Source of the DNA: Candidatus Atribacteria bacterium UBA6251
Lineage (GTDB): Bacteria; Atribacterota; Phoenicimicrobiia; Phoenicimicrobiales; Phoenicimicrobiaceae
Direction: 5' to 3'
DNA: 64,000 bases
Assembly: GCA_002441285.1 (NCBI GenBank)
Contig: DJVR01000034.1
Coordinates: 5,922-69,921 of the forward strand
Positions 27,119 to 35,144 of the stretch are shown in pieces (positions within the stretch are counted from its first letter, which is position 1; every line of letters starts with the position of its first letter). The position numbers were made by a program, and so were the translations under genes. Below the pieces are notes generated by a model. It was given only the letters and a program-made list of their open reading frames with translations, was not told where the DNA came from and made no database searches.

Positions 27119-29743
27119 TTATTCTACTACTGTTATTGGTACAGTATATTCATATGCTCCAAAATTAGTATAAAAAGTAACTGATAATGATTTACCTTCC
27201 ATATTTGTGCTAAAGGTCAATCTGATAGTAGATTCACCAGGTAACAAATTTGCATTGATATTATCTTCGATATGGGGGCTAGTAGAATTTCCGGTATCAA
27301 TGATAGGGTCATAATCGTCTGCATTATATGGACTTTTAATTTCGATTTTCCTTAGTTTCGAAGGATCATAGTCCCACTCAACCTTCATACTACTTAAATT
27401 AAGTGTAGGTCCATTAACTTTAATATTAAAAGTGACAATTTTATTGTTTAACCAATATTTTAACGAATTATCTACTAAGATTAAGTTTATTATATTTACT
27501 GGAATATTTACAGTTGAAGATGGCTGTGTAATTATATCACCTGAAGCTTCTGCTTCTACTATTACTGTACCTGGATTAATAGTCGATTGTAAAGTGACTT
27601 CTGCAATTCCATTTTCTACATATACCTGTTTGAAGGAAGTTCCATCAGAAAATTTTCCTGACGTCTCTCCTTCTGTAATTGAAAAATCGACTACACCTGA
27701 ATAATCAGGAACTATAATACCAGGTTCATCCACTATTGTTGCAGTTATTATACAAGTATCCCCACCTACAAAGATATATGCAGGATTAGCAACCAAATTA
27801 ATATGATGTGGTGCTGATTTTTTGTGAAATAACACCTCTATTTCTATTGGATTGTCAGGATTTCCTGGTGGTCCATCTGCATTAGGTGGTAAATCACTTG
27901 AATAAATCTTAATACGTGCAGTAACTGTAGATGTAACTTCATAAGGATATAAAGTTGCAGTAGCCATACCCCCGGTTAATGTTATTTCCTGAGTAGATTC
28001 ACCAGAGGAAAAAGACCCTATTCCATTCGTGATTTTAAATGTGATGAAATTACCGTAAACTATATCCCCATCTTCAGATTTCATAATAGCCGTAATATCA
28101 GAAGGTATTATTGTATCTTCATCTAATTCAATAATTGATGGGTCAAAAGTAACATCGATATGGTGAGCTACAAGCGGACTTAAAATATTTATTTTTGTAG
28201 ATCCTGAAATTAATTCCCCCCCACTGTCCTTTGCGCTAATTGTTATTTCTTGAGGAAACTCTCCAATTGAGGATGCTTTAAAAATACAGGTTTGAGAGTT
28301 TTCACCTTTAAATGTTAAATTAATAGAACCTGTACTACCGTTTAAGGTACCATAATCATCGGGGAAGTCAGTAATTACAACAGTTTTTGGAATACCAGCC
28401 TCACCAAAACTAACCGGTTTATTATTTTCATCTACAATAGTTACAGTTATAGTAGTTTCCTCATTCGGATAAATAGACTTTTTCTTTGTAGAAACTAAGA
28501 TAGATTTAGCATCTCCAGTAAAGGTTACTTCAGTATATCCCATATCTAAATCAGGAGCTGATGCAGTTATCCCTACTACTCCAGGAGTTCCAGTGGACAT
28601 TAAGTTTACAGTTGTTGGATTAGTAGGGTCAGCAGATACAGAATTAATAGTTGAAGTTGATAAAGAACCAATGTCAGGGTTAGAAACGTTCAATGTTATT
28701 GTTCCTGAATATGCTATAGGAGTTTTATAATCAGCTTTTACTACAGTTACATTGATAGTTGAATTTTCACCTACAGGAAGAATTCTATCTTCTTCGGTTG
28801 CAGGTTCAAGAATTATTCCTACAGCTCCAGTGGTTACTCTAATATTAACTGTATCAGTTACATCCTCGGGTCCTCCTAAATTAGCTGAAGCTTGAATCTT
28901 TTCTATGCCATCTATAGATTCACCTGGTTCAAATGCAAAAGAGTAAAATGTAATTTTAGCTTTTCCATTAGTTGTATGGACAATTATAGTGTCTGGGTCA
29001 TCTTTAGTTCTTGATGCATTATTTATATATCCAACTGGGTTATAATCATCATTTGGAGTAGGGATAATAAAGGAAAAACTAATATCTCCTTCCCAATCTG
29101 TTATAGTATTACCATTATTGTCTTTAATTTCTGCAAAAAGTGCAACCTCAGAATCAGGTATAATAGTATAATAAGGAGAGGCATAAAGAATAATACCAGC
29201 AGCATCAGAAACTTTACTTGTATTTGGCTTATTATATAATATCGTTGAGGCTTCTTCTGTTTTTATATTTCCTTTTCTATCCATCCAACGAACCTGCGTA
29301 ATTACTTTTTTCAAAGTTACTACTTCGCCTTTTTTTTCTAAGTCTAAAACAATAGAGCCTCTATGAAATTTTGTGCCAGGGATAAGAGTAATGGGTTCAT
29401 CTTTTACTTTATTAAAATCCATATTTTTAAAATCTTCTATCGTTTCCCGCAAATAGTTAGTAGCAACTGTCCGGTCTCGGGCGTCAGCCATTCCCATAAA
29501 GCCGGTGCTATAGGCGTAAAAGATTCCCACAATGGCCAGAGCTAAAATAGCTACCGCTACCATTAATTCAACTAAGGAAAAACCTTTGAGATTGCTTCCC
29601 CTGCTTTCGCTGGTGCAGGCTTGCTTCGCTTCTCGCAATGACAGATAAGATGGATTCCCTCTTTCGCGGGAATGACAGAAGGGAAACAGCCCTCGCAATG
29701 ACAGGGAAAATTTTATTTTTTTTGATAATATTTTATTTAACAT
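27119..29743 (-). CDS. PilV-like pilin fused to a long Ig-like adhesin region
   Basis: This 874-residue protein has a GAGGTG ribosome binding site before ATG 29743. The prepilin site is G54 | F55-SLVELMVAVAILALAIVGI, so the leader is 54 residues, far longer than usual; about 39 of these codons (14-51) read through dispersed DNA repeats. After a short pilin domain (about 55-165) there are roughly six Ig-like modules of the Big/invasin type, recognisable from repeated patterns such as ISVTKKS..PNEETTITVTIVDENN and HHINLVANPAYIFVGGDTC. Such a protein could sit at the pilus tip as an adhesin. No cysteine pairs are obvious. The fold assignment rests on repeat patterns only. Confidence 0.82.
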   Translation of the reverse strand: MLNKILSKKIKFSLSLRGLFPFCHSRERGNPSYLSLREAKQACTSESRGSNLKGFSLVELMVAVAILALAIVGIFYAYSTGFMGMADARDRTVATNYLRETIEDFKNMDFNKVKDEPITLIPGTKFHRGSIVLDLEKKGEVVTLKKVITQVRWMDRKGNIKTEEASTILYNKPNTSKVSDAAGIILYASPYYTIIPDSEVALFAEIKDNNGNTITDWEGDISFSFIIPTPNDDYNPVGYINNASRTKDDPDTIIVHTTNGKAKITFYSFAFEPGESIDGIEKIQASANLGGPEDVTDTVNIRVTTGAVGIILEPATEEDRILPVGENSTINVTVVKADYKTPIAYSGTITLNVSNPDIGSLSTSTINSVSADPTNPTTVNLMSTGTPGVVGITASAPDLDMGYTEVTFTGDAKSILVSTKKKSIYPNEETTITVTIVDENNKPVSFGEAGIPKTVVITDFPDDYGTLNGSTGSINLTFKGENSQTCIFKASSIGEFPQEITISAKDSGGELISGSTKINILSPLVAHHIDVTFDPSIIELDEDTIIPSDITAIMKSEDGDIVYGNFITFKITNGIGSFSSGESTQEITLTGGMATATLYPYEVTSTVTARIKIYSSDLPPNADGPPGNPDNPIEIEVLFHKKSAPHHINLVANPAYIFVGGDTCIITATIVDEPGIIVPDYSGVVDFSITEGETSGKFSDGTSFKQVYVENGIAEVTLQSTINPGTVIVEAEASGDIITQPSSTVNIPVNIINLILVDNSLKYWLNNKIVTFNIKVNGPTLNLSSMKVEWDYDPSKLRKIEIKSPYNADDYDPIIDTGNSTSPHIEDNINANLLPGESTIRLTFSTNMEGKSLSVTFYTNFGAYEYTVPITVVE
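29588..29705. repeat. Dispersed repeats inside the prepilin leader coding region
   Basis: On the minus strand the order is: a half unit GTCATTGCGAGGG, a unit TCATTCCCGCGAAAGAGGG, then a full unit GTCATTGCGAGAAGCG...GGAAGCAATCTC. They are contiguous, have no stop codon in the pilin frame and add a multiple of three bases. The translation of the middle unit is CHSRERGNP. Confidence 0.88.
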
Positions 29744-29926
29744 ACTATCACCTCAACAATTAGTCTGCCGGTCGACCAATCTGCCAGTCTAAATAGTCAT
29801 TAGTAAATAGTGGATAATCGTTAGTAAAGAAAATACAAAAAATAAATTCAAAAAAACGTAAACCATACACCTCGTAGAACAGGCATCATTAAGCCCACAA
29901 TTTATGCCCGAAAGCTAACGACTAAT
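29744..29926. repeat. Intergenic repeat debris between the PilV-like and FimT-like genes
   Basis: The 183-bp gap holds AGTCATTAGTAAATAGTGGA and ATAATCGTTAGTAAAG, which resemble (in inverted form) sequences at 32020-32130, and a decayed CGTAGAACAGGCATC unit. No gene is seen. Confidence 0.5.
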
Positions 29927-30412
29927 TTACCAATTCTCCGGAGGGTCTGGACTTATTCTTACTCGGGCAGTTACCGGTGTCATAATCACATAAAGAATCT
30001 TTCCTCTTTTATTTTTCAAAGTAACTGTTCCTCCCATACTAGGGACTCCATTCGGATAAAAATAGACTTTATTGTTTGTAAAATTAGTCTTAAATAATTC
30101 TACTCCTTCTAATTTTATTTCTTTATAAAGTTCACTTTCACTTCCTTTAAGTATTTTATATTTATTTGAGGAAGTTGGCCAATTAAAAGTTGTATAAAAT
30201 TCTATTTTGTAATATACACCCTCATAAAATGCCCTCGACTGAGTATTTTTTAATTCTGAACTTAAAAGTGCTGCTGCTGTGTTTAATTTATTCCATTGTA
30301 TCAAATAATCTAATCCGTTTATGCCAAGACCAAGCAGTAAGGATATTATACCTCCTACGACCATTAATTCGATAAGGGTAAAACCTTGTTTAAGACCAGG
30401 GCTACGCTTCAT
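29927..30412 (-). CDS. Minor pilin, FimT/GspH-like
   Basis: This 161-residue protein has the leader MKRSPGLKQG followed by FTLIELMVVGGIISLLLGLG (Glu+5 present) and then the FimT/GspH pattern of a helix WNKLNTAAALLSSELKNTQS and a beta domain with KIEFYTTFNW and KVYFYPNGVPSMGGTVTL. The C-terminus ends TPVTARVRI, typical for the family. It is the first of the minor pilins after pilD in reading order. Confidence 0.88.
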   Translation of the reverse strand: MKRSPGLKQGFTLIELMVVGGIISLLLGLGINGLDYLIQWNKLNTAAALLSSELKNTQSRAFYEGVYYKIEFYTTFNWPTSSNKYKILKGSESELYKEIKLEGVELFKTNFTNNKVYFYPNGVPSMGGTVTLKNKRGKILYVIMTPVTARVRISPDPPENW

Positions 30413-30540
30413 ATACTGGTTATTTATCTTTCTATATTTTAAAGGTTTTGGTTATGGTTATTGGTTAAAAGCTATAAGTTTGATACCACATACACCTATT
30501 TTTTATAGCTATATATTACATTTTTTTATTTTCTTAATCT

Positions 30541-31308
30541 TTATCCGCCTAAGTACCAGAATAGAATTTTATCACCAATTAAAATTGCAATTAACGAGCC
30601 TGCTACTATAAATGGTCCAAAGGGTATTGTCTCTCCCCTGTTTTTCATTTTTAAGATAATTAAAACAATTCCGGTTAATGCACCTAACAAATAACCAAAA
30701 AATAAGGATAAGGAAGTATATCTCCAGCCCAGGAAAGCTCCAATCATAGCTGCCAGTTTAATATCACCTCCACCCATTGCTTCTTTTTTAAAGAGCCATT
30801 CTCCTATCAAGGCGATGAATAAAATTGCACCTCCTCCTGTTACTATGCCCAGAGCTGAATCCCACACTGAGATATGCTTTACCAAAAAACTGATCATCAA
30901 TCCTATTACTATCCCTGGAAGAGAAATCTCATTCGGGATAATCTCTTCCTTAAAATCGATAAAGGCAATAATAATTAGTGCTGAAGATAAAGCCATATAG
31001 ACTAAAGTTTGCACCCTAAAACCATATTTTAAATAAAGAAGTAAATAGATTATGGCATTTAAAAATTCTACCACAGGATATTGGAGAGAGATCTTATTTT
31101 TACAATTACGGCATCTACCTTTCAGTAAGAAGTAACTTAATAAAGGTATATTGTCTTTGGTGCTTATCCTGGTATTACAGTACGGACAATGAGAAGCAGG
31201 ATAAACTATCGATTCTTTTCTGGGTAGACGATATATACATACATTATTAAAACTTCCTACCACCAGACCGAGAACGATTAATAGAATAATATTTATAACA
31301 TAGTACAT
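30541..31308 (-). CDS. pilD: Prepilin peptidase / N-methyltransferase PilD
   Basis: This 255-residue multi-pass membrane protein has both halves of the enzyme. The N-terminal cytoplasmic part has two CxxC pairs (CPYCNTRIS and CRNCKNKI) for zinc. The aspartic protease residues are in FIDFKEEIIPNE and GGGDIKLAAMIG. At least six hydrophobic segments follow. It cleaves the leaders of the pilins in this island (six candidates) and methylates the new N-terminus. It lies directly before the FimT-like gene. Confidence 0.95.
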   Translation of the reverse strand: MYYVINIILLIVLGLVVGSFNNVCIYRLPRKESIVYPASHCPYCNTRISTKDNIPLLSYFLLKGRCRNCKNKISLQYPVVEFLNAIIYLLLYLKYGFRVQTLVYMALSSALIIIAFIDFKEEIIPNEISLPGIVIGLMISFLVKHISVWDSALGIVTGGGAILFIALIGEWLFKKEAMGGGDIKLAAMIGAFLGWRYTSLSLFFGYLLGALTGIVLIILKMKNRGETIPFGPFIVAGSLIAILIGDKILFWYLGG

Positions 31309-31323
31309 TTATACTCCTGTTAT

Positions 31324-31710
31324 TTATTTTACCACTATATTTAAATTTAAAAATTCACCATCAGGACCAATCGCATCAATGGTGAAGGTATCTATACTAT
31401 TAAACTTTACTACTACATCACCGGGGGTACTGAAACCGTTAGCGGTTTGTACTCCTCGGGTAATGGGATTCTGAATATTTAAAGATTTTATTAGATCATC
31501 TATATTATTCCAGATAATTATAGGATGTTTACTGATTAATTCTGATTTAATTTCACTTACTACCGAATCTAAATTAGCTTTAATCAGTCTTATTTCATTC
31601 TGTTCTACATACCAATCATAGAGTTTGGGAACATAGATTATGGCAGCCCCAATAATCGCTATCCAGATAATTAATGTTAGAACCACTATGCCTTTTTGGT
31701 TATGTAGCAT
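31324..31710 (-). CDS. Pilin-like membrane protein of unknown function
   Basis: This 128-residue protein begins MLHNQKG then a 20-residue hydrophobic helix (IVVLTLIIWIAIIGAAIIY). This resembles a prepilin leader, but the Glu at +5 and the aromatic +1 are missing. The rest is a helix and a small beta domain (VVVKFNSIDTFTIDAIGPDG). It may be an atypical pseudopilin or only a membrane-anchored accessory protein. It lies 15 bp from pilD and 17 bp from the ribbon-helix-helix gene, in one transcript. Confidence 0.65.
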   Translation of the reverse strand: MLHNQKGIVVLTLIIWIAIIGAAIIYVPKLYDWYVEQNEIRLIKANLDSVVSEIKSELISKHPIIIWNNIDDLIKSLNIQNPITRGVQTANGFSTPGDVVVKFNSIDTFTIDAIGPDGEFLNLNIVVK

Positions 31711-31727
31711 CCCTCTTTACCTCTATC

Positions 31728-31913
31728 TTATTCTTCCAGAGTCTCCTCTTTTTTAATTCTTTCTTCTCTTTTCTTCATACGATTCAACTTCTCTTTAATA
31801 GCTTCAGTAACAAAATGATTAATTAATATGCCATGAGATTGACAATAATCCTTTAATTCTATAATTATTTCATTCGGTATTCTAGTACCTAATAACTTTT
31901 TCGTCATAGTCAT
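31728..31913 (-). CDS. Small ribbon-helix-helix-type protein at the head of the pilus operon
   Basis: This 61-residue protein has a beta strand (KKLLGTRI), a helix (NEIIIELKDYCQSHG), a turn and a second helix (INHFVTEAIKEKLNRM), then a charged tail. This is the Arc/CopG (RHH) layout of small DNA-binding dimers. It has an SD-like AGAGGT upstream. A consensus promoter with a perfect palindrome over its -10 box precedes it, so autoregulation is plausible. No toxin partner is adjacent; the next gene is pilin-like. Confidence 0.7.
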   Translation of the reverse strand: MTMTKKLLGTRIPNEIIIELKDYCQSHGILINHFVTEAIKEKLNRMKKREERIKKEETLEE

Positions 31914-31935
31914 TATATTTAACCTCTGTTGACTA

Positions 31936-31965
31936 ATGTTAACATAAGATAACTCATTTTGTCAA
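31936..31965 (-). promoter_or_regulatory. Promoter with overlapping palindromic operator candidate
   Basis: On the minus strand TTGACA (31960-31965) and TAACAT (31936-31941) are 18 bp apart. The 10-bp palindrome ATGTTAACAT (31936-31945) covers the -10 box. It drives the ribbon-helix-helix gene and, with no strong terminator seen before 18204, possibly the pilus genes behind it. Confidence 0.7.
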
Positions 31966-31975
31966 ACCTAAATAA

Positions 31976-32155
31976 TTTACCAAATCTAAATAAGTAGCAA
32001 GGGATAAGTAATGAGTGATTAGTAATGATTAGTGATAAATTATATAGTTAAAAGCCAATCAATCAACTAACCATCTCACTTTCAACTAAGCTTTAATTAC
32101 TAACAATTATCCATTTATCCACTAATGATTAAATACTATCCTCTATCAGTTCATC
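31976..32155. repeat. Intergenic repeat debris with inverted GATTAGTGATAAAT copies
   Basis: AATGATTAGTGATAAAT (about 32024-32040) recurs inverted as ATTTATCCACTAATGATT (about 32112-32129). Similar words occur at 29790-29830. No gene is seen. Confidence 0.5.
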
Positions 32156-32170
32156 CTTAATGATTGAATA

Positions 32171-34189
32171 TTATTCTCCTTTTCTATTTTTATCAAGATT
32201 CTTAATCTCTTTTTCTATATCTTCAATTATCGGACTGCCTTCCGGTGCTAATACTAAAGCTTCCAAAAAATATTCCAGTGCCTTGTCCGGCATTTCTTTT
32301 TTCTTATACACTATCCCTAAATTATTTAATACAATATACTTATTGTTAAAATTGGGTTCAATTTCTAAAATCTTATTCCACTGTTCGATAGTATCATCAT
32401 ATTTTTCTTGAGTAAAATATAGATACCCTAAATCATAATATGCCTTAGTAAATTTCGGGATAAGATAAGCGGCATACCGAAATTCTTCTTCTGCTTTTGA
32501 AAATAATCCTGCCTGGCGATAAACTAAACCTAAATTATAAAAGGTTTTGGCATCAATCCGATATCTGGTAGTCTGCAATAAAACTTCTTCAGCCTTAGTG
32601 AGATTTCCCAAATTATAATAAGTTGTGCCAAGGGCATGTAATATCCTTCCATTATAAGGATATAATGATGCGGCCTGCTCAAAATAAGATAAGGCCTCAC
32701 TATAATTACCGTCCACATTGTGCCTCATACCCTTAAAATATTTTATTTCAGCAATATATGGTCTTACTGCTATTAAATTAATAGCCCATATCATAAAGAC
32801 TAATACAATAATGGTCAGAGTAATTTTTATCCTTTTATTTTTTAATTTTGATTCTTTTGTTCTATTATCAGAATAAGTTTTGGGTAAATTTATCTTTCTG
32901 GCATATATTACAGTTAGTCCTAATAAAGCAAAAAAGGTTACCCCTAATGCCGGCACATGAAAAGGAAAAGTAAACAGACAATGTATTAAAAAACAGGTAA
33001 TACCCGAAACTAGACCAAAGACAATTATTTTTTCTTTGTCACTATCATTTTCTTTCCAATAATCTATTATTAAACTATAAAATATCAGAATAATTCCGAT
33101 AAATATCCCCAAACCGACTATTCCTATTTCCGCCCACATCTGCAGATATTCATTATGGGCCTCCCCTGCCTTTCCGGAATATTGTATATAGTAGGGATTG
33201 TTTTTTAAAAACTCTGCCTGATAGTTTAAATAATTCATTTTAAAAGTGCCAATCCCCGAACCAAATATGGGATTATCCTTAATCATTTCAAGAGTGGTCT
33301 TCCAGATTAACAGACGGGTATTGATGGAGGGGTCTTGCTCGTCAAAGGTGGATAGTGCTCTCTGGGGAACAGTTATGGCGCTTTTGTTGAGAGGATTGTC
33401 AGTGGAATAGATAATAGTAATTACCAGAAAAATTAATAAAAGTAAGGACAGCCTTTTTTTATTTTCTTGAAATATTTTTAAAAGATTAAATTTAAAAATA
33501 ATATAAATTGCTAATATTACAGTAAGACTGATGCTAATCCATATTCCCCGGCTCTGGCAAATCATTAAAGTCGCATAAAGGATAGATAATAAGAAAAAAT
33601 ATTTTATTTTATTTTTTTTGGTTTGCTCTAATAGAAAATAGGAAAATACTACCGGAAAAATCATCGCCAGGTAATTGGAAATCCAATTTTTCTGGCCAAT
33701 TGTAGAAGTCAAGTTGTGTAAATCACTTAAATAGGGGTCTATACCATAATACTGCATAAGGGTGTATATTGAGACGAGTAAGGAGATTATAAAGAATAGA
33801 TAAATAAATGGATTAAAATCTTTCTTTCTATTTAGATTATTGGTTATTAAAAAAAATATCAAAATATAAGATAAGAATATTATAAATTCCTGAAAACTTA
33901 CTGCCTTTGTTTTGCTGATAAAAAGAGAAAGGAATAATACTAATGAAAACAAAATCAAAGGTAAGTCCAATTTAGTCCTTTGCAGAGAATATTTTCCGGT
34001 ATTTATTATTTTCATCAAAAAAATAGCAAATAAAATTACATTGAATAGTTTAAGAATGGCTTCCTGGTTTACTCGGAAATCATAGACATATTTACTAGCA
34101 AATAAGGGAATAGTTATTAGCAATAATTGTAATAATATGGTTAATAGTTTCTGATAAATATTATCTTTTTCTATCCAGTACTTTTTCAC
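32171..34189 (-). CDS. O-antigen ligase family membrane protein with C-terminal TPR repeats
   Basis: I choose a GTG start at 34189 (672 residues) because the open frame upstream runs into the pilA terminator hairpin. There are about 10-12 transmembrane helices (residues 15-470). The Wzy_C/O-antigen ligase region includes NTRLLIWKTTLEMIKDNPIFG, then GSGIGTFKMNYL and a periplasmic AHNEYLQMWAEIG loop, the most conserved family segment. After helix 490-510 come about five TPR motifs (for example GRILHALGTTYYNLGNLTKA). Family members ligate lipid-linked glycans to lipid A or, as PglL/TfpO, to pilins. Its position directly after the pilin gene makes pilin glycosylation a reasonable guess. Confidence 0.85.
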   Translation of the reverse strand: MKKYWIEKDNIYQKLLTILLQLLLITIPLFASKYVYDFRVNQEAILKLFNVILFAIFLMKIINTGKYSLQRTKLDLPLILFSLVLFLSLFISKTKAVSFQEFIIFLSYILIFFLITNNLNRKKDFNPFIYLFFIISLLVSIYTLMQYYGIDPYLSDLHNLTSTIGQKNWISNYLAMIFPVVFSYFLLEQTKKNKIKYFFLLSILYATLMICQSRGIWISISLTVILAIYIIFKFNLLKIFQENKKRLSLLLLIFLVITIIYSTDNPLNKSAITVPQRALSTFDEQDPSINTRLLIWKTTLEMIKDNPIFGSGIGTFKMNYLNYQAEFLKNNPYYIQYSGKAGEAHNEYLQMWAEIGIVGLGIFIGIILIFYSLIIDYWKENDSDKEKIIVFGLVSGITCFLIHCLFTFPFHVPALGVTFFALLGLTVIYARKINLPKTYSDNRTKESKLKNKRIKITLTIIVLVFMIWAINLIAVRPYIAEIKYFKGMRHNVDGNYSEALSYFEQAASLYPYNGRILHALGTTYYNLGNLTKAEEVLLQTTRYRIDAKTFYNLGLVYRQAGLFSKAEEEFRYAAYLIPKFTKAYYDLGYLYFTQEKYDDTIEQWNKILEIEPNFNNKYIVLNNLGIVYKKKEMPDKALEYFLEALVLAPEGSPIIEDIEKEIKNLDKNRKGE

Positions 34190-34225
34190 TTTTACGCTTC
34201 TTTCGTATTTATTTAAAAATAAAAA

Positions 34226-34256
34226 TAGCTCCAGATACAAATTTATACCTGGAGCC
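34226..34256 (-). terminator. Rho-independent terminator of pilA
   Basis: The minus-strand RNA forms GCTCCAGGTA paired with TATCTGGAGC (one G-U pair that is stable only on this strand) and is followed by ATTTTTATTTTT. It lies about 30 bp after the pilA stop. Confidence 0.85.
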
Positions 34257-34286
34257 ATTTGCCTATTTCTACTATTTTGCAAAAAA

Positions 34287-34709
34287 CTATTTCCTCGCAG
34301 TTAAAGGATTATCATATACATTACCATTATCATTGGTATTTCTTCCATTAATAGTAAAAACATTATTACTATAAGTAACCCATACTTCTCCAGCAACGGC
34401 AGCATCCTCACTTGCTGGGCAAGTAGTTTGTGCGTTTCCAGTTACAGGATTATATATACCAGCATTTGCAAATACTACAGATGATAGTTTATCAGGTGTA
34501 TCAATATCGGTTACTGGTCTATCAGCTAATTCTGCTTGAATCAAAGTTTGAATTGTTCCTGCATTGGCTTTAACTATCGCATTTTTTGCTTTATCCTGCT
34601 GGCCAGTATAAAGTCTTAATCCTAAGAGTGCTAATACACCGATGATAGCTACTACGACCATCAATTCGATTAAGGTAAAACCTTTTTTATTCTTTCTAAA
34701 ATTATACAT
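34287..34709 (-). CDS. pilA: Major type IV pilin
   Basis: This 140-residue prepilin has leader MYNFRKNKKG and mature start FTLIELMVVVAIIGVLALLG with Glu+5, the canonical class III signal for PilD. The helix continues to KAKNAIVKANAGTIQTLIQ, then a short beta domain rich in Asn, Ser and Ala with one cysteine (TTCPASED). It is preceded by a GGAGG ribosome binding site, a 617-bp leader region with two tandem GEMM-I riboswitches, and is followed by its own terminator. That single-gene transcription unit fits an abundant structural pilin. Confidence 0.93.
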   Translation of the reverse strand: MYNFRKNKKGFTLIELMVVVAIIGVLALLGLRLYTGQQDKAKNAIVKANAGTIQTLIQAELADRPVTDIDTPDKLSSVVFANAGIYNPVTGNAQTTCPASEDAAVAGEVWVTYSNNVFTINGRNTNDNGNVYDNPLTARK

Positions 34710-34845
34710 TTTTTTATTTCCTCCATTTATTTTAGTTTGTTGCTTAGCTTATAGGTTAGGAATTAGAAGTAGGTTAAAAAATTATTCCAAAAACTCTTGA
34801 ATTATTCACCAATTCCTAATAATTTAATAATAATTAAAAATATTT

Positions 34846-34960
34846 TTAAAAATCGGTAGTTAGACAGTCATAACCCTTTTTTTGAAGAGATTAAGTTATT
34901 AGGTTTTAGACCCTAACTTTGCGCCCCATTCTTTCAAATGGTTTACCTTTCTCAATTTTT
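34846..34960 (-). promoter_or_regulatory. GEMM-I (cyclic di-GMP) riboswitch, downstream copy
   Basis: Core elements in order on the minus strand: P1 AAAAATTG, GGTAAACC, a P2 hairpin with GAAA loop (ATTTGAAAGAAT), GGGGCGCAAAGTTAG, the tetraloop receptor GGTCTAAAACC, a P3 arm and CTACCGATTTTT closing P1. The base equivalent to Vc2 G20 is G, as in cyclic-di-GMP binders. It starts about 137 nt upstream of the pilA ATG. Confidence 0.88.
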
Positions 34961-35040
34961 TTATGACCCTGGATTTGATCACCTCCTGTTTTTCTTTTCA
35001 TCTGCTAGTACATTTTTGTGTCTTATTTAAATAAATAAAA

Positions 35041-35144
35041 GGAAAGTCGGTAGTTTGGCAGTCATAGCAATCATAGTAATAATTACTTTAGACCCATAAC
35101 TTTGCGCCCCATCTTTTCAGATAGTTTGCCTTTTTCAACTTTTA
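35041..35144 (-). promoter_or_regulatory. GEMM-I (cyclic di-GMP) riboswitch, upstream copy
   Basis: It has P1 AAAGTTG paired with CGACTTT, the core AGGCAAAC, P2 TATCTGAAAAGATG, GGGGCGCAAAGTTATG, receptor GGTCTAAAG, P3 and ACTACCG. G20 is conserved. It is 80 nt upstream of the second copy in the same orientation. The two share the core but differ in the P3 arm, so the duplication is not recent. Confidence 0.88.

Noticed and set aside
31728..31913. Antitoxin of a toxin-antitoxin pair
   Set aside because: The RHH fold fits an antitoxin, but neither neighbour resembles a toxin; the downstream gene is pilin-like.
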